The notes beneath the pieces are model-generated. The model made no database searches and was not told where the DNA came from. It saw nothing but the letters and a program-made list of their open reading frames with translations. Below are positions 32,263 to 43,650 of a stretch of DNA of 64,000 nt, piece by piece (position 1 is the stretch's first letter; each line of letters begins with the position of its first letter). A program made the position numbers and the translations under genes. The stretch is from Primula veris. Taxonomy: Eukaryota; Streptophyta; Magnoliopsida; Ericales; Primulaceae. Location: positions 28,838,402 through 28,902,401 of the forward strand of contig OY821750.1 in assembly GCA_963682055.1 (NCBI GenBank), in the 5' to 3' direction.

Positions 32263-34500
32263 CGAATTCACCTTGCATACACTTAGAAAACTCCTCGCAC
32301 ATGCGAGCATTAGTAGCACCAAAAATGATATCATCAACATATATTTGAATTAAAAGCATGTTTTTACCATCTTTTTTAATAAAAAGCGTAGTATCCAAAG
32401 TACCACGTGAAAAACCCTTTTCAATCAAAAACTTACTAAGTCTTTCATACCAAGCCCGGGGTGCTTGTTTTAAACCATAAAGTGCTTTTTGAAGTTTGTA
32501 AACATGATCGGGAAACTCGTAATTTTCAAAACCGGGTGGTTGTTTTACATAAACTTCCTCATTTATAAAACCGTTTAAAAATGCACTTTTAACATCCATT
32601 TGAAACAATTTAAAGCGTTTAAAAGAAGCATAAGCAAGCAACATCCTAATGGCTTCTAGTCTAGCTACGGGTGCATAAGTTTCATCGAAATCGATGCCTT
32701 CTTCTTGGTTATACCCTTGAGCCACTAGTATAGCCTTATTTGTAATGGCTATCCTGGATTCATCCATCTTATTACGAAATATCCATTTCGTACATATGAT
32801 GGTTTTCTCACGCGGTCTAGGAACTAAAGTTCATACGTTACTACGCTCGAATTGATTTAATTCGTCATGCATAGCTAATACCCAACTCTCATCGAGTTCC
32901 GCTTCATGAATGTTCTTAGGCTCTAATTGAGATAAGAATGCAAAATGATTAACTAAATTTCTCAAAGAAGAACGTGTATGCACTCTTTCTCCCGGGTTAC
33001 CCAAGATTAATTCTTGCGGATGGTGATTGGCAAATCTTCATTCTTGAGGCAAATCCTCATGAATGTGTACACTAGATTCTAAGTCTGTTTGAAGTCTCTC
33101 TATAGTGACTTCTTCAACAACGGGTTCAACCTCTATACTAGACGTAGACTCTAAGCTAGATATGACATGATTAGAAGATGATGCATTATGAAAAATATCA
33201 TTATCAATATTATGAACAATTAATGGCTTATCAATCGTCGGTAAAATCTTATTAAAAGAAACATGTACCGATTCTTCCACCAATAAAGTTCTTTTATTAA
33301 AAATTCTATACGCTTTACTCGATATAGCATATCCGATGAAAATTCCTTCATCGGACTTAGCATCGAATTTTCCTAGATTATCCTTACCATTATTATGAAC
33401 ATAGCATTTACAACCAAATGCACATAAATGAGAGATATTGGGCTTTCGCTCATTCCATAATTCATAAGGTGTCTTTTTCAATATGGGCCTAATTAAGGCT
33501 CTATTTAAAATATAACAAGCAGAATTTACGGCTTCGGCCCAAAAATAATTTGGCAAATTATTTTCACAAAGCATGGTCCGTGCCATTTCCTCTAGCGTTC
33601 TATTCTTCCTCTCTACTACCCCATTTTGTTAGGGCGTACGAGGGGCCGAAAAATTATGATCAATACCATTTTCATTACAATAAGTTTGAAATGGAGTATT
33701 TTCAAATTCCTTACCATGATCGGTTCGGATACTTTTGATCATATAACCCTTTCGTGTTTGGAGCTTTTTGCAAATAATAGAGAATTCTCTAAATGCTTCA
33801 TGCTTATGAGTTAAAAACAACACCTAAGTAAAACGACTAAAATCGTCAACCATGACGAATGCATATGCACGCCCTCCAAGACTAAGTGTCCGGGAGGGGC
33901 CAACTAAGTCCATATGAATGAGCTCCAAACAACGAGTAGTAGAAATAGTATTTTTAGACTTAAAAGAAATCTTCGTTTGTTTGCCTAATTGGCAAGCGTG
34001 ACAAAGTTTGTTCTTTTTATAAGGGGCTTTTGGTAAACCTATTACCAAATCTTTTCTAGAAAGTTTAGCAAGTAAATCAAGACTTGCATGACCAAGTCGT
34101 TTATGCCACAACCAACCATTGTCGTTGATAGTAACAAGACACTTAACTTCATTATCCACTGAACTATTCAAATCAATCATATAGACATTATTTTGTCTTT
34201 GACCCATGAGAATAGTTTTATTTTCCGAAATACAATGAATGATGCAATGCGATTTTTCAAAAATAACTTTGTGACCCAAATCGCAAAGTTGACTTATACT
34301 AAGCAAGTTATGTTTAAGACCATCAACAAGCAATACATTATCAATAATAACATTAGATGGTTTAGAAATGTTACCAATACCGATGATTTTACCCTTGCTA
34401 TTATCCCTGAAGGTCATAAAGCCTCCGTATTAAGGTGCAAGGGTAGTAAATTTTGTTTTGTCTCCCGTCATGTGTCTTGAACATCCACTATCCAAGAACC
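32263..34500 (-). pseudogene. Copia protease-integrase-reverse transcriptase, truncated and with stops
   Basis: On the minus strand from 34500: a protease motif DSG (about 34483-34491) with a stop shortly after; the integrase zinc-binding part (LWHKRLGHAS, CHACQLGK); core Asp residues (HMDLVGPS, RTDHGKEF); and the region after the third catalytic position beginning MARTMLCENN. The reverse transcriptase runs from 32767 (AILVAQGYNQEEGIDFDETY, KQPPGF, YGLKQAPRAW) to the YVDDI active-site motif. At 32263, after CMQGEFE, it breaks into an LTR fragment. RNase H is missing. In-frame stops near 34430, 33820 and 33625 split the polyprotein. Confidence 0.9.
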
Positions 34501-34748
34501 ACTTGTCCTCGTTAATTTTTGACCTCAAGCATACCTACAAGACAAAACGATCATTGGTACCCTAATCCACTTTTGGGTCCTTGAGGGTTAGTGTCTTGAC
34601 CTTTTGGAATCCAAAACAACTCATTTCTATTTAATTTATATCTATAAGGGCAATAGACATAATTCTCAAAGTGATCACTACGGTTGCAAGTAATACATTT
34701 AACATGCATGCTTGGTTTAACAAAACGATTATAAACTAAGTTATTTTT

Positions 34749-35667
34749 TTACGAGTTGTTCTTATGAGAGTAACTTGGTTGTCTATTTTCATTTTTCACC
34801 ATTTGTTTGGTGAATAGATTTTTATGCTTTGCCGTTAAGAGTGGGTTGTACCCTACACCGGTTTTATCATACGCGCCTTGTTGAGAAGCTAATATAGTAC
34901 TTAGCATTTTACTTCCCTTAGTGAATTTAGCGAGAGTAAGTTCGGCGCTATCCGCCTTAAGTTTACATGAACTAAGGTCATTAACTAACTTATCATTTTC
35001 TATGGTAAGTTCAGCATTTTTAGACGTGAGTGAGTCATTTTTTATACCTAAATTTTCAAGTTCGTCTTTTAGAGTAATTAGCATTTTTCTAAAGGATTTA
35101 TTTTTACTTCTAGCTTTTTCTAACGAACCTAACACATCATTTATATAAAAACAATCATCACTCGAAAGAGGAGAGTTAGAGGACTGAAAGCTTACATCCT
35201 CGATATCGTCGTCTCTAGCCATGAGACATAGGTTTGCGAATTCTTCATTGTCGCTATCGGAGCTATCATCATCGCTCCCCCATGCGGCCATGAATGCCTT
35301 CTTTTTCTTGTCGAACTTGTCCTTTTTCTTCAAGGGACATTCGTTTTGCATATGGCCGGGTTTGTGACATTTATAGCAAATGATTTCGTCCTTCTTGTTC
35401 GATTTGTCGGAAGGCTCTCCCTTATACTCCTTTTTCCGAAATCGTTGTCCACCCTTCTTTTTCCAACTTAGGAACTTGTTGTAGCGTTTGGCGAAAAGTG
35501 CCATTTCATCATCCTCACTAGAGGAATCGTTGTCGCTATCATTATTTGTTGTGCTTTTGAAGGCGATGCCTTTCTTCTTTTTCGAGTCATCCTCATGTTT
35601 TCGAGTCGTCATGTCGAGTTCATGAGTGCTTAAAGATCCTATGAGATTGTCGAGAGAGAGAGTGTTC
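34749..35667 (-). pseudogene. 3' part of copia gag with zinc knuckle
   Basis: The minus-strand frame has a CCHC zinc knuckle (CYKCHKPGHMQNEC), the nucleic-acid binding motif of Gag. A Lys-rich stretch and an Asp/Ser-rich tail (WGSDDDSSDSDNEE) follow, then a Ser-rich and coiled-coil-like region. The 5' half of gag is missing. The frame opens at 35696 only because inverted 3' untranslated sequence is fused at 35668, so the first few codons (35696-35668) are not gag. Confidence 0.85.
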
Positions 35668-35912
35668 ATTCCGTTCTTTCTTTGTATGTATCTCACTCTT
35701 GATATGTTTACGACATTTAGATGTAGCCATTATAATGATTGTTAATTATATACCTTCATTTTTTAAGAAAATCATTTAGTTTATATTTTACTTCGTACAA
35801 TCTTTGCTAAAAGTTTTTTGGTTAAACTCCTTACTTGGTCGTTATTTTTATTTATGAAAAAGCTTCGCTATGTTTTAAATTTATGTTTTGTCATCATCAA
35901 AAAGGGAGAGAT
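35668..35912 (+). repeat. 3' untranslated region and polypurine tract, plus-strand copy
   Basis: This is the inverted counterpart of 30104-30348. It ends with catcatcaaaaagggagagat, a polypurine tract placed directly before the LTR start at 35913, as required for plus-strand priming. Confidence 0.85.
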
Positions 35913-36532
35913 TGTTGAACGGTGTTCTTCTAATCACTTGTTTTGATTATAACAAAATGAATTAAAACATTATAGTAGCTTGTTTAATGTTACTAATGTG
36001 TTTAAGTAGTGTTATGAGGTGAAAAGAAATGTCGAATCACTTAGAATCGAGACAAACAAGAATCAATCATTTCCGGTTTTCCCGATCCATTGAAATGGAG
36101 TCCGATCCATCAAGAATGTACAAAAAAATTCCAGTGAATCTCGATCCATCGGTCGATTAAAAGTTCTAAGTCTTTTCAAAAAAGAGTGAGGGGGAGCTTA
36201 ATCGGTCGATTAGCTCGTTAGGGTGTAATCTTGAAAGAAGATTCTAGTGAAACACTCGGTAGTGTGAATACCGAGGAGAGGACGTAGGCGCGTTTTGCCG
36301 AACCTCTATAACTCTTGTGTTATTTTTTTTCTCTTAACTTTTACTTTCCGCACTTATTTATTGCTTATATTGATTGCTTGCGTAAGATTAAACTAGCAAT
36401 AAATAGTTAACGAAATTGTTTAGTTACAAAATCCACTAATTAGCTTAGTTAATAACTCATAGTTTTTATTCTGCGAAAATCGTACGTAAATCTTATTCAC
36501 CCCTCTAAGGTTTAGACACTTACGGACCAACA
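35913..36532 (+). repeat. Full-length 3' LTR, 620 bp
   Basis: It runs from TGTTGAACGG to ACCAACA, with a short inverted terminus (TGTTG, CAACA). The late part has the cttattcacccctctaagg signature seen at copia LTR ends. Compared with the other LTR fragments it has lost part of the tcgatcgatcg-rich segment. The 5-bp duplication CATTT follows. Confidence 0.88.
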
Positions 36533-36558
36533 CATTTATTTCGAGTTTTGAGTAAACT

Positions 36559-36583
36559 GAGCGTTGAAAGCTTTATAGTTTTC
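36559..36583. repeat. 25-bp direct repeat flanking the copia element (right copy)
   Basis: Identical to 29440-29464; see that entry. Confidence 0.8.
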
Positions 36584-36638
36584 TTATAGGTTAGATTTCA
36601 TATTCTCTTATTTCCCTTGAATGTTTAGTAAATATTCC

Positions 36639-36831
36639 TCTACTTTTAGAAAAAGTTCTTTATCATCGGTTCATTTTTTTAAAACTGTTCCTAAAATGAG
36701 TGTCGTTAAATTTTAGCAACAGAATATCAACTAATCATGTTGCTAAACTATTGCTGAAATTTAACGATACTCATTTTACCAACAGTTTTTAAAAAGTAAA
36801 CTGTTGTTAAATTGAATTTTTTCTTTTAGTG
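36639..36831. mobile_element. Foldback small element with CACTA-like end
   Basis: The two halves are inverted copies: actgttcctaaaatgagtg on the left matches the reverse complement of the right half, actgttggtaaaatgagta, and the pairing continues into cgttaaatttnagcaa. The right tip reads TTTTAGTG (reverse complement CACTAAAAGAAAA); the left tip is worn (ctacttttagaaaaag). There is no coding capacity. Confidence 0.65.
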
Positions 36832-37994
36832 TTATTTGATAAGCTTCGTTACTTTGTAGTAACGATCCAAATTCGAAGCTTTGATTCTTGATAAGTTCAT
36901 TTCACCAAATTAAATGTCCCTTTTACTTCTCGTTTCTGGGCTACTTTTCTAGTTTCTAAAATGTACCCACCAAAACCGTAACAATTGGATTTTCGTAAAA
37001 AATACCGTGATATAGAGAAAAAATCTATCCTACATCGCCTATATATGTGAGTATTATATAGTATATAAGCTTGAAGTATGCTTCTTATCATCAAGACATT
37101 TTAAATCCGTGCGGTCCAAGAAACGAGGACGAAATTGGGTCCAAGACATTTTCGAGTATCGATGGTATCAAGCAGATGGTGACAGTCTGGTCGGAGGACC
37201 GAGTGTTTAAAAAACAATACAAATTTTTACATTTTCCGGTTAATTTTTCTCACTGAACTAATTCGCTTCCCTATCACTGGTTATTGATAAATAAATTGCC
37301 GATTAGAAGAGAACTTGGAACCGTGACAGAGATGCTAATAGTGTGAAGGAAAGCCTTGAAAAGTACTCTTAATTAATTACTAATTAGTACTATGCTTCCA
37401 TAACATCATGAAGGTTCGACAATGACTTTAAAATTTGAAAACAAGTGACAAAACATTAAGGTGGCATGAATAACTAATTAAGTTAGTAATTTCTTTCATA
37501 ATATAACTTGTGATAATTTATAAAGTAGGACAACGGTGATATGCATGCAGATGAAAACCACTTTATCTAGTAATCTGATCTATATCAGATGATCTAGTAC
37601 AAAAATAAAGTGAACATTAAATTATCAAGTAACAAACAATTTCTTATTTCTCTTTTTTTATACAATTGAACGATGTAGCAATCACACAAGAACCAAGGTT
37701 ATCCAGCAAATGTCCAGGATATTTTACTGGCACAAATTCACAACCCAAAACTAAACAAAAGAATAAACGCCAGCAAGAAAAAATAAAATGATTTTTAGTC
37801 AATCACTAGTAGTTTGATCATATATCAACTTAGGGACACACACTCAAATCATAATTAATATTAGGAAAGAATTAATTAGGCCAAAAAGAATTTGTGAAAA
37901 TAGTCTCACCCATGCTCAAACCAGTGCGTAGCTATTTGCTCAAATGCATGGTTATCACTACAAATAGATGGAAATTAATTTCGGTTATCCCTTT
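36832..37994. other. Intergenic region, including the 3' flank of the DUF1005 gene
   Basis: A 61-codon plus-strand frame (37071-37256) has no recognisable similarity. The last 100-150 bases before 37995 should hold the 3' UTR of the minus-strand DUF1005 gene. I see nothing else. Confidence 0.45.
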
Positions 37995-40900
37995 TCATGA
38001 GTATAATTCTTGCTCGTTGTGGCTAAATTCTTTCCTAAGCTTATGCGAGAAAAGCCGACAAGAGTCCATGCTAAGATCAATTGCTGCCGATAGGGCGATG
38101 AATAAAGCAGCATCGGCCATACATGTCACGTGTTGTACCGCCACTTGTACCATAGGTTTGCTCACTTTTCCTTCCCCTTCCACATTACTACCCATAACAA
38201 AACCTCGAAAAGGAGACAATGAGCTCAAAGCCGAGTCTTTCAACCTATTGTCTATACAAAACTGACCCCCGTTTTTAACGCTCATTGTGCCCTCGGCTAT
38301 TGGGATACCACTAGATAACCCTGTATCTGCAACGAGCTCGAATTTATATCCAAGGCCGTCTGTGGGGCCTCGTTCGCGCCAGGCCTCAAGACGGCCCCAC
38401 GGCTTCCAGTTGCTAACTGAAAAGCCGTGAGGCCTAAGGATGAGCCATGCGCCAGGGTTAGATCGGGAAACCCTATCTGACCCAGGTGAAGGCACAAATG
38501 GTGTGATCATTGAGGCGGCGGCCACCGGGGAGCCGGAGAGGTCGTGGATGATTACCATCCACCCCTTTCTCTCTCTTCCCAGCTTTTCCCTCTCTCCGGA
38601 AAAGGTTCTTAACCACCTTCGAGGAGTTTGTGTGGAAAAGTCCGTAGGCAAAGACCTGGTTATCAAAATAAAATTAAAATATCAGTGGCGGAACTGGGAA
38701 TAGTTCATTGTGTGTAGATATTTAAATAGGCAAGTCAAATATGAATTATTTTTTGTCAAGTAAAAACATTATTTCAGATATGTAAAAGATAAAAACCCTA
38801 AATGAATTTCTTGATTCTTGTAATAATGAAGGAAGCATATATAAAACCACTAATAGGGCCGCCGGGTAAAAACCCGCTAAAATCGAACTGAACTGAAAAC
38901 CAAACCGGATCGAACCGAAACCAAACAAACCGAACACATCTAGGTGGTTTTGGTTTACTATAAAACCGAAACGAAAAAACCCGAATCGAATGGAAAAAAC
39001 GAAAAAATCTGAAAAAAATCAATTGAGGGATGAACATTTAAGTTACACATAGCCAATTATTATGTTTTGTTATGTATATTTTAATTAGTTAACATTTAAT
39101 TTAATCATAATTTGTAACTGTCTCAACTTTTAATAACTAAAAAATCTAGTAATTAACATTTAATTATAAGTTTTAACAGTTTCAGAACTCATATGTACGA
39201 TATGAAAAGAAAAATTATTATAAATTGTAATTATCTAAATAATTGTGATGCTAGCTTTTTATTATTAAATGCTCTATTTCACCTTATTTAAACTTTGCCT
39301 AAAAATAAGTTGACTAAAAAATACTCATAAATAAGTTATATTTTATCATTTTACTCATTTTTCTAATAATTAGGGGACGTGTAATTTAAAAATGATATAA
39401 AAAATACCAAATTGATAACTTTCTTTTTTTACCATTTTACATATCTAAATTAGGAGATTCGCAATAAATAGATTACCAAAATAAACATAATAATGTACTA
39501 ACTACATCTATACATGGACATGTTTCAAAATATAACAACTACAAAATGTATTTTTTAAAATTAAAATTGGAGAAAAAAAACCCGAAACCAGTCCGAAACT
39601 GTACGGAGACAAAACGGTCCGGTCCGGTTCATAAACCGAAAATCGGAAAAAAAATCGAACGAAGCTCAGTCCTAACCACTACTACTTTTTCACACAAAAA
39701 AACCCATAAAGTTGACTAATACTTTTGTGGAAAGATGAGAATGTAACATTACAGGGGTTCATTTGAGATTAGTGGTCAAAACTAGCGATAATGCAACAAG
39801 ATGTGTGCACATGGAGGGGTCTCAATGGTAGTTGAGGAAAATAATTGTGGGAATTTAAGATACTTATCTATTTGACCAAACTTGTTTATATTAGTATGAA
39901 TTACGTTAATGGTAAGGCAGGATAGACTTTCTTTTTTTGGGTTTTATTTATTCATATGGATGGACATTACTACAATATATTGGTAGGTGTATCCTAAAGC
40001 CATATGACAATTTGCGATATCAATAAAGAAGTTAAAAAGGTCCATTGTGTATGACTAGCTCTTCTTTACAGTTGGATTTGATTGTGATTACTGATTAATG
40101 AGTGTGTGTATTTCTTCTATACAGATGGGAATTTATGTTTTTTGGCCCAACTAAAGTGAATGAAAAAAATAAATAATGGATAAAATGAAAGGAGCAGGTT
40201 CAAGTTCAACAACCTGTGAAGTAGAAATGAAGTTGATTTATAATTATAATGTCCAGCACACTAGTAAAAAGTAAGAAAGCAGAAAACCAAAAATGGACCT
40301 ACAATCTTGTTGCAAGCATGTATCCAAATTTGGATCTTTCAAAAAATAAAAAGTGAACTTTGAAGGGGCCATTTGATAAGTGGCTATTTGTAACAACACT
40401 CATGTGAAATGAAAACAAAAATTTGAGTAGGATATGAAATTTTGCTAGTAGAATTTATAATCTGACTTATAAGTTTACGCATATCACACAATAATGAAAT
40501 ATTTTGACACATTAGGCAACCGGGCTATTTTTGTGAAATATTAACACTGAAATTATAAGCTTAAATTACCAAAAATGAAAAAAAAAAGTTCAGTATAGTA
40601 TTAGTTTCATTTACGCTAATAGAACCAACCATACGATATCAACATACCAAAGATGCAAAATTACATAGTACAAATCGATCTCGTTTCCAAATGTCACCAA
40701 ATTAAATTAATTAAGTACAGTACCTTCAAGAATCTAAAGGTTTTATCTAGAAAAATTCTCAACTCATATTCCATTGATTGAAATTCTCTATTTAATTAAT
40801 ACTACTACTTTGTTTTTCAATTGTCTCTGTCTAGTACGAGTCTTAATAATACATAAACTAAAATAGACGTGATGATAAAAGTTGTACCAACTTGCCATGT

Positions 40901-42703
40901 GATTTAGTTACAAGCCAATTATCGTACTCTAGTAGGGACCCCATCAAGGCAGTAACAAATTAAAACACACACATATCACATAAAATGAAAGAAAAAAAGA
41001 GCAACTTCTTCTCAATACGGAGTATATTTTAGAAAAATTACTTCTTTTCGAAAATCATACCATATATATATATATATAATTCCATAACAACCAGCTCCTT
41101 TTAATAATGCTAGTTTTACAAAAGATGTACTGATATTTCCTGCCTACATTATTTTTGTCGAAAATATCAACATTTTCTAAACATTAATTTTGACATTTAG
41201 CCAACATATAAACATATAGTAAATAAAAAGTAGCCACATGTGACATATATTTCGTCCTTTCTATCCGGGCATATCTTGTTTTAGTTTTATGAGGGGGGAA
41301 ACAATTCTAATTATTTACATGTCATGTCTAGGAAAATGGTTTCCTTTCATGAAATTAATAAACTATAGTACAGTTGAATAAATAATGCCAGGTATAGTCA
41401 TATATGTCATGTCTCACGACAAAAAAAATGATGATTGCCTTGACCCTTGCAAAATTTAGACCAAAATCCTATTTGATCCAGACAATTCCATTAGAAACAC
41501 TAGTATCACAACATATTTAAGAAAGCACTCATTTTGGTCCAGAGTTTTATAAAGATGATCAAAATAACTATTTCATAATAACAGTTTAATTCCATTAGAA
41601 AAACTTGTTCCTTGTCCAATTTAAAGCTTGAAAACGAGAAAAAAAATGAAGAATAAAATTAAAATGAAACACCAATTATTTAGGTTTTACTCTTAACTCT
41701 ATTTTTTTTACCCGGATCATATTCCCAAAATATACAAATAGTACAGAAATTCAAATATGCAACTAAATATTTTCCCATAAGGCCATAAACACATAATTTA
41801 GTGTTTTCTTGTAAATTAAGTAACTTTTATACAAATTTCGGGAATCTAAAGTTCCAAACCAGCAATATTAAACCAGGCGTCAAAACTAGCTAAAATAAAT
41901 TCACCTGATAAACAACAAAAATTTTACCCTAACTTTATACCACTCATAGTCTAGAAATACACAGTCTAGTCATGAAAATTTATAGAAGTGGTTAAATTTT
42001 TCCTTGGAACAATATTTAAGAAATACTATTAAACCAATTTTTACTAGCTATTTTTTCCTATCTAAATTACCGAAATAATAAATTTAAAAATTACATCATA
42101 TAGTTCTCACCTTGTCCTGTTCCGGTCAACACTAAACTTGCAACTAAAAACCGGTTGGCGAATATTTCCTTGTATCTGGAACACAACTGGGCTACACTCC
42201 GGTTCACCCCCAAACTGGAACACAAACCTCGGGTCCGGTTCACCTCTCACCACAACATGCAACCTCGCATGAACCCGGTCATGTTCATTCCCCACCTTCA
42301 TCCAACCGTTCTGATACTGAACAGCTTTCACCTCACTCCCATTCACCACAACCGTAACTTTCACCGCACCCAACAGCCTCCCACAGCTTAGCCCGCATGT
42401 TCTTCCCATTCTTCCGGTAAAAACCGATATTTTCACCGTTAGGGTTTTACCGGATAGTTTACGTAGGTTTGTGGGGTCAAGATGGAACCCTACGGAGGCT
42501 GAAGAGGAGGGAGGGGAGGCGTCGATAGCGGAAGATAGAGAGAGGGGGAGGAGAGTGGTTTGCGAAGGGAAGTTCTTTATTTTTACGGTGCAGTAACATG
42601 GGGTGGAGGAGGAGTAAATTCCGGGACCGGCAGGTTTTCTAGCTGATGGTAGTTTCAATGCAAGTGACTCTACTATGAGGCGAACAAAAGGGCAAGGGTC
42701 CAT
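37995..42703 (-). CDS. DUF1005-family protein, two exons, about 417 aa
   Basis: Exon 1 is 42703-42111 and exon 2 is 38655-37995. The intron (38656-42110, 3455 bp) is GT-AG with the split codon AG|G. Length and domain order match the plant DUF1005 family, which includes the stress-related ASG1 proteins. Exon 1 gives the N terminus MDPCPFVRLIVESLALKLP, then TGRMGRTCGLSCGRLLG, and ends with RFVFQFGGEPECSPVVFQIQ and NIRQPVFSCKF. Exon 2 gives KGWMVIIHDLSGSPVAAASM, PGSDRVSRSNPGAWLILRP, WKPWGRLEAWRERG and the end block ALSAAIDLSMDSCRLFSHKL. No signal peptide or membrane segment is evident. The molecular function of the family is not established. The frame is intact, so the gene is probably functional. 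Confidence 0.93.
38879..39670. repeat. CCGAACCG-type dispersed repeat in the DUF1005 intron
   Basis: The ends are rich in aaccgaa and ccggttc motifs in opposing orientations (near 38895-39010 and 39585-39665), with an AT-rich centre of about 550 bp. This layout is common for small non-autonomous elements in plant introns. I could not define termini or a target duplication. Confidence 0.45.
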
Positions 42704-42751
42704 ATTTGTGTTGTGTTATATTTCCCTTGTTGCTTATATGTTGTGTGCTCT

Positions 42752-42768
42752 TGATATATATATCTATA
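42752..42768 (-). promoter_or_regulatory. Possible TATA region of the DUF1005 gene
   Basis: A TATATATAT tract on the minus strand lies about 50-60 bases upstream of the start codon at 42703. It is the only TATA-like element close by, but simple AT repeats are frequent here, so this is weak. Confidence 0.3.
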
Positions 42769-42964
42769 TCATGTGTTTGAGGGGAAAGAATGTAGGTATT
42801 TATGTATGTACATACAACTATAGCTTGTAATGGTGGATTACACTAATGGTGCATGGATTTTAGTTTAGGATTTTATTTGGTGCTCGTAGTTTGTATTGAA
42901 TCATAGAGCTCCACAAAAGGTTCTGATATCGGTCACTAAAATTAAAATATATCGTCATGTCCAT

Positions 42965-43650
42965 GGATGACAATTTCGTGGGTTTCAACCCGATCCGACC
43001 CGAGAACAAACTCACACTTTTACCCATTTGATCTGTTTTTTAAAAATATTTTTTTTCCACTTTTAAAAAATAAACCTCATAAATGTTAAAAACTTCAAAG
43101 AAAATTTGTTAGCTAGAGTAAACAATCATTTGATTTAGAAATATAATATAAAAATACTAACGTGACATTAAATACACTTTCACATTAAGATATTAGTTAT
43201 TAATTAACATGAATAAATTTTATTCACATTTAACATAAATATCGTTTCATTAATTAATAAATTAATTGTATATAACATTTTTTTTAATAAATCCATCGAA
43301 CTGTATGTTATGTATTATTATAACGGAGAGAGTTTAATGTATATTAAAGAGATAGGAGAGAGTTTTAAATTACACTTTTTAAGTTGTATTTTTACTCATT
43401 TAAACTATAGAAGATATGGTTTAATTTACACGAGAGAGAAGAGAGAGAGTGTTAAGTTGCATTTTTATCCATTTAAATATATGTTCTCTATTATTATATG
43501 AGCGAGAGTTTAATTTTTATAAGAGGGAGAAGATGAACCGTGTTAACTTGCACTTTTACCCATTTAAACCCGACCCGAATAGAATTGCACGTTTACCCAA
43601 CCCGCAAAGGGTCGGATCGAATCGGGTTGAAACCCGCAAAATCGACATCC
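42965..43650. mobile_element. Small non-autonomous element with long inverted ends, about 690 bp
   Basis: The left end reads GGATGACAATTTCGTGGG then tttcaacccgatccgaccc. The reverse complement of the right end reads GGATGTCGATTTTGCGGG then tttcaacccgattcgatccg. The outer flanks share tcatg (42955 and 43655 regions), possibly an 8-bp hAT-type duplication with mismatches. Inside, a degenerate repeat of gagagagtttaa plus a cactttttacccatttaaa-like phrase occurs about four times. Confidence 0.65.

Larger units (their letters stand above)
29493..36532. mobile_element. Rearranged SIRE-like Ty1/copia retroelement, 7040 bp
   Basis: The outer ends are LTR ends in plus orientation (TGTTGAACGG at 29493, ACCAACA at 36532), and one 5-bp duplication CATTT flanks the whole. 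Inside, gag, protease, integrase, part of the reverse transcriptase and an env-like ORF all lie on the minus strand. The blocks are: LTR start (+) 29493-29728; LTR start (-) 29729-30103 with its polypurine tract and 3' untranslated region; env-like ORF (-); LTR start (+) 31975-32262; pol and gag (-) 32263-35667; 3' untranslated region (+) 35668-35912; full LTR (+) 35913-36532. The env-like ORF and the Asp/Ser-rich gag tail point to the SIRE/Maximus lineage. It is coding-dead. Confidence 0.85.

Noticed and set aside
29493..36532. Two separate complete retroelements inserted in opposite directions
   Set aside because: Only one 5-bp duplication is found, at the outermost ends; inner LTR pieces start at exact tips but have no duplications, and no second complete set of domains exists.
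37071..37256. 61-codon frame near the DUF1005 gene
   Set aside because: It is short and has no recognisable motif or conserved context; chance occurrence is likely.
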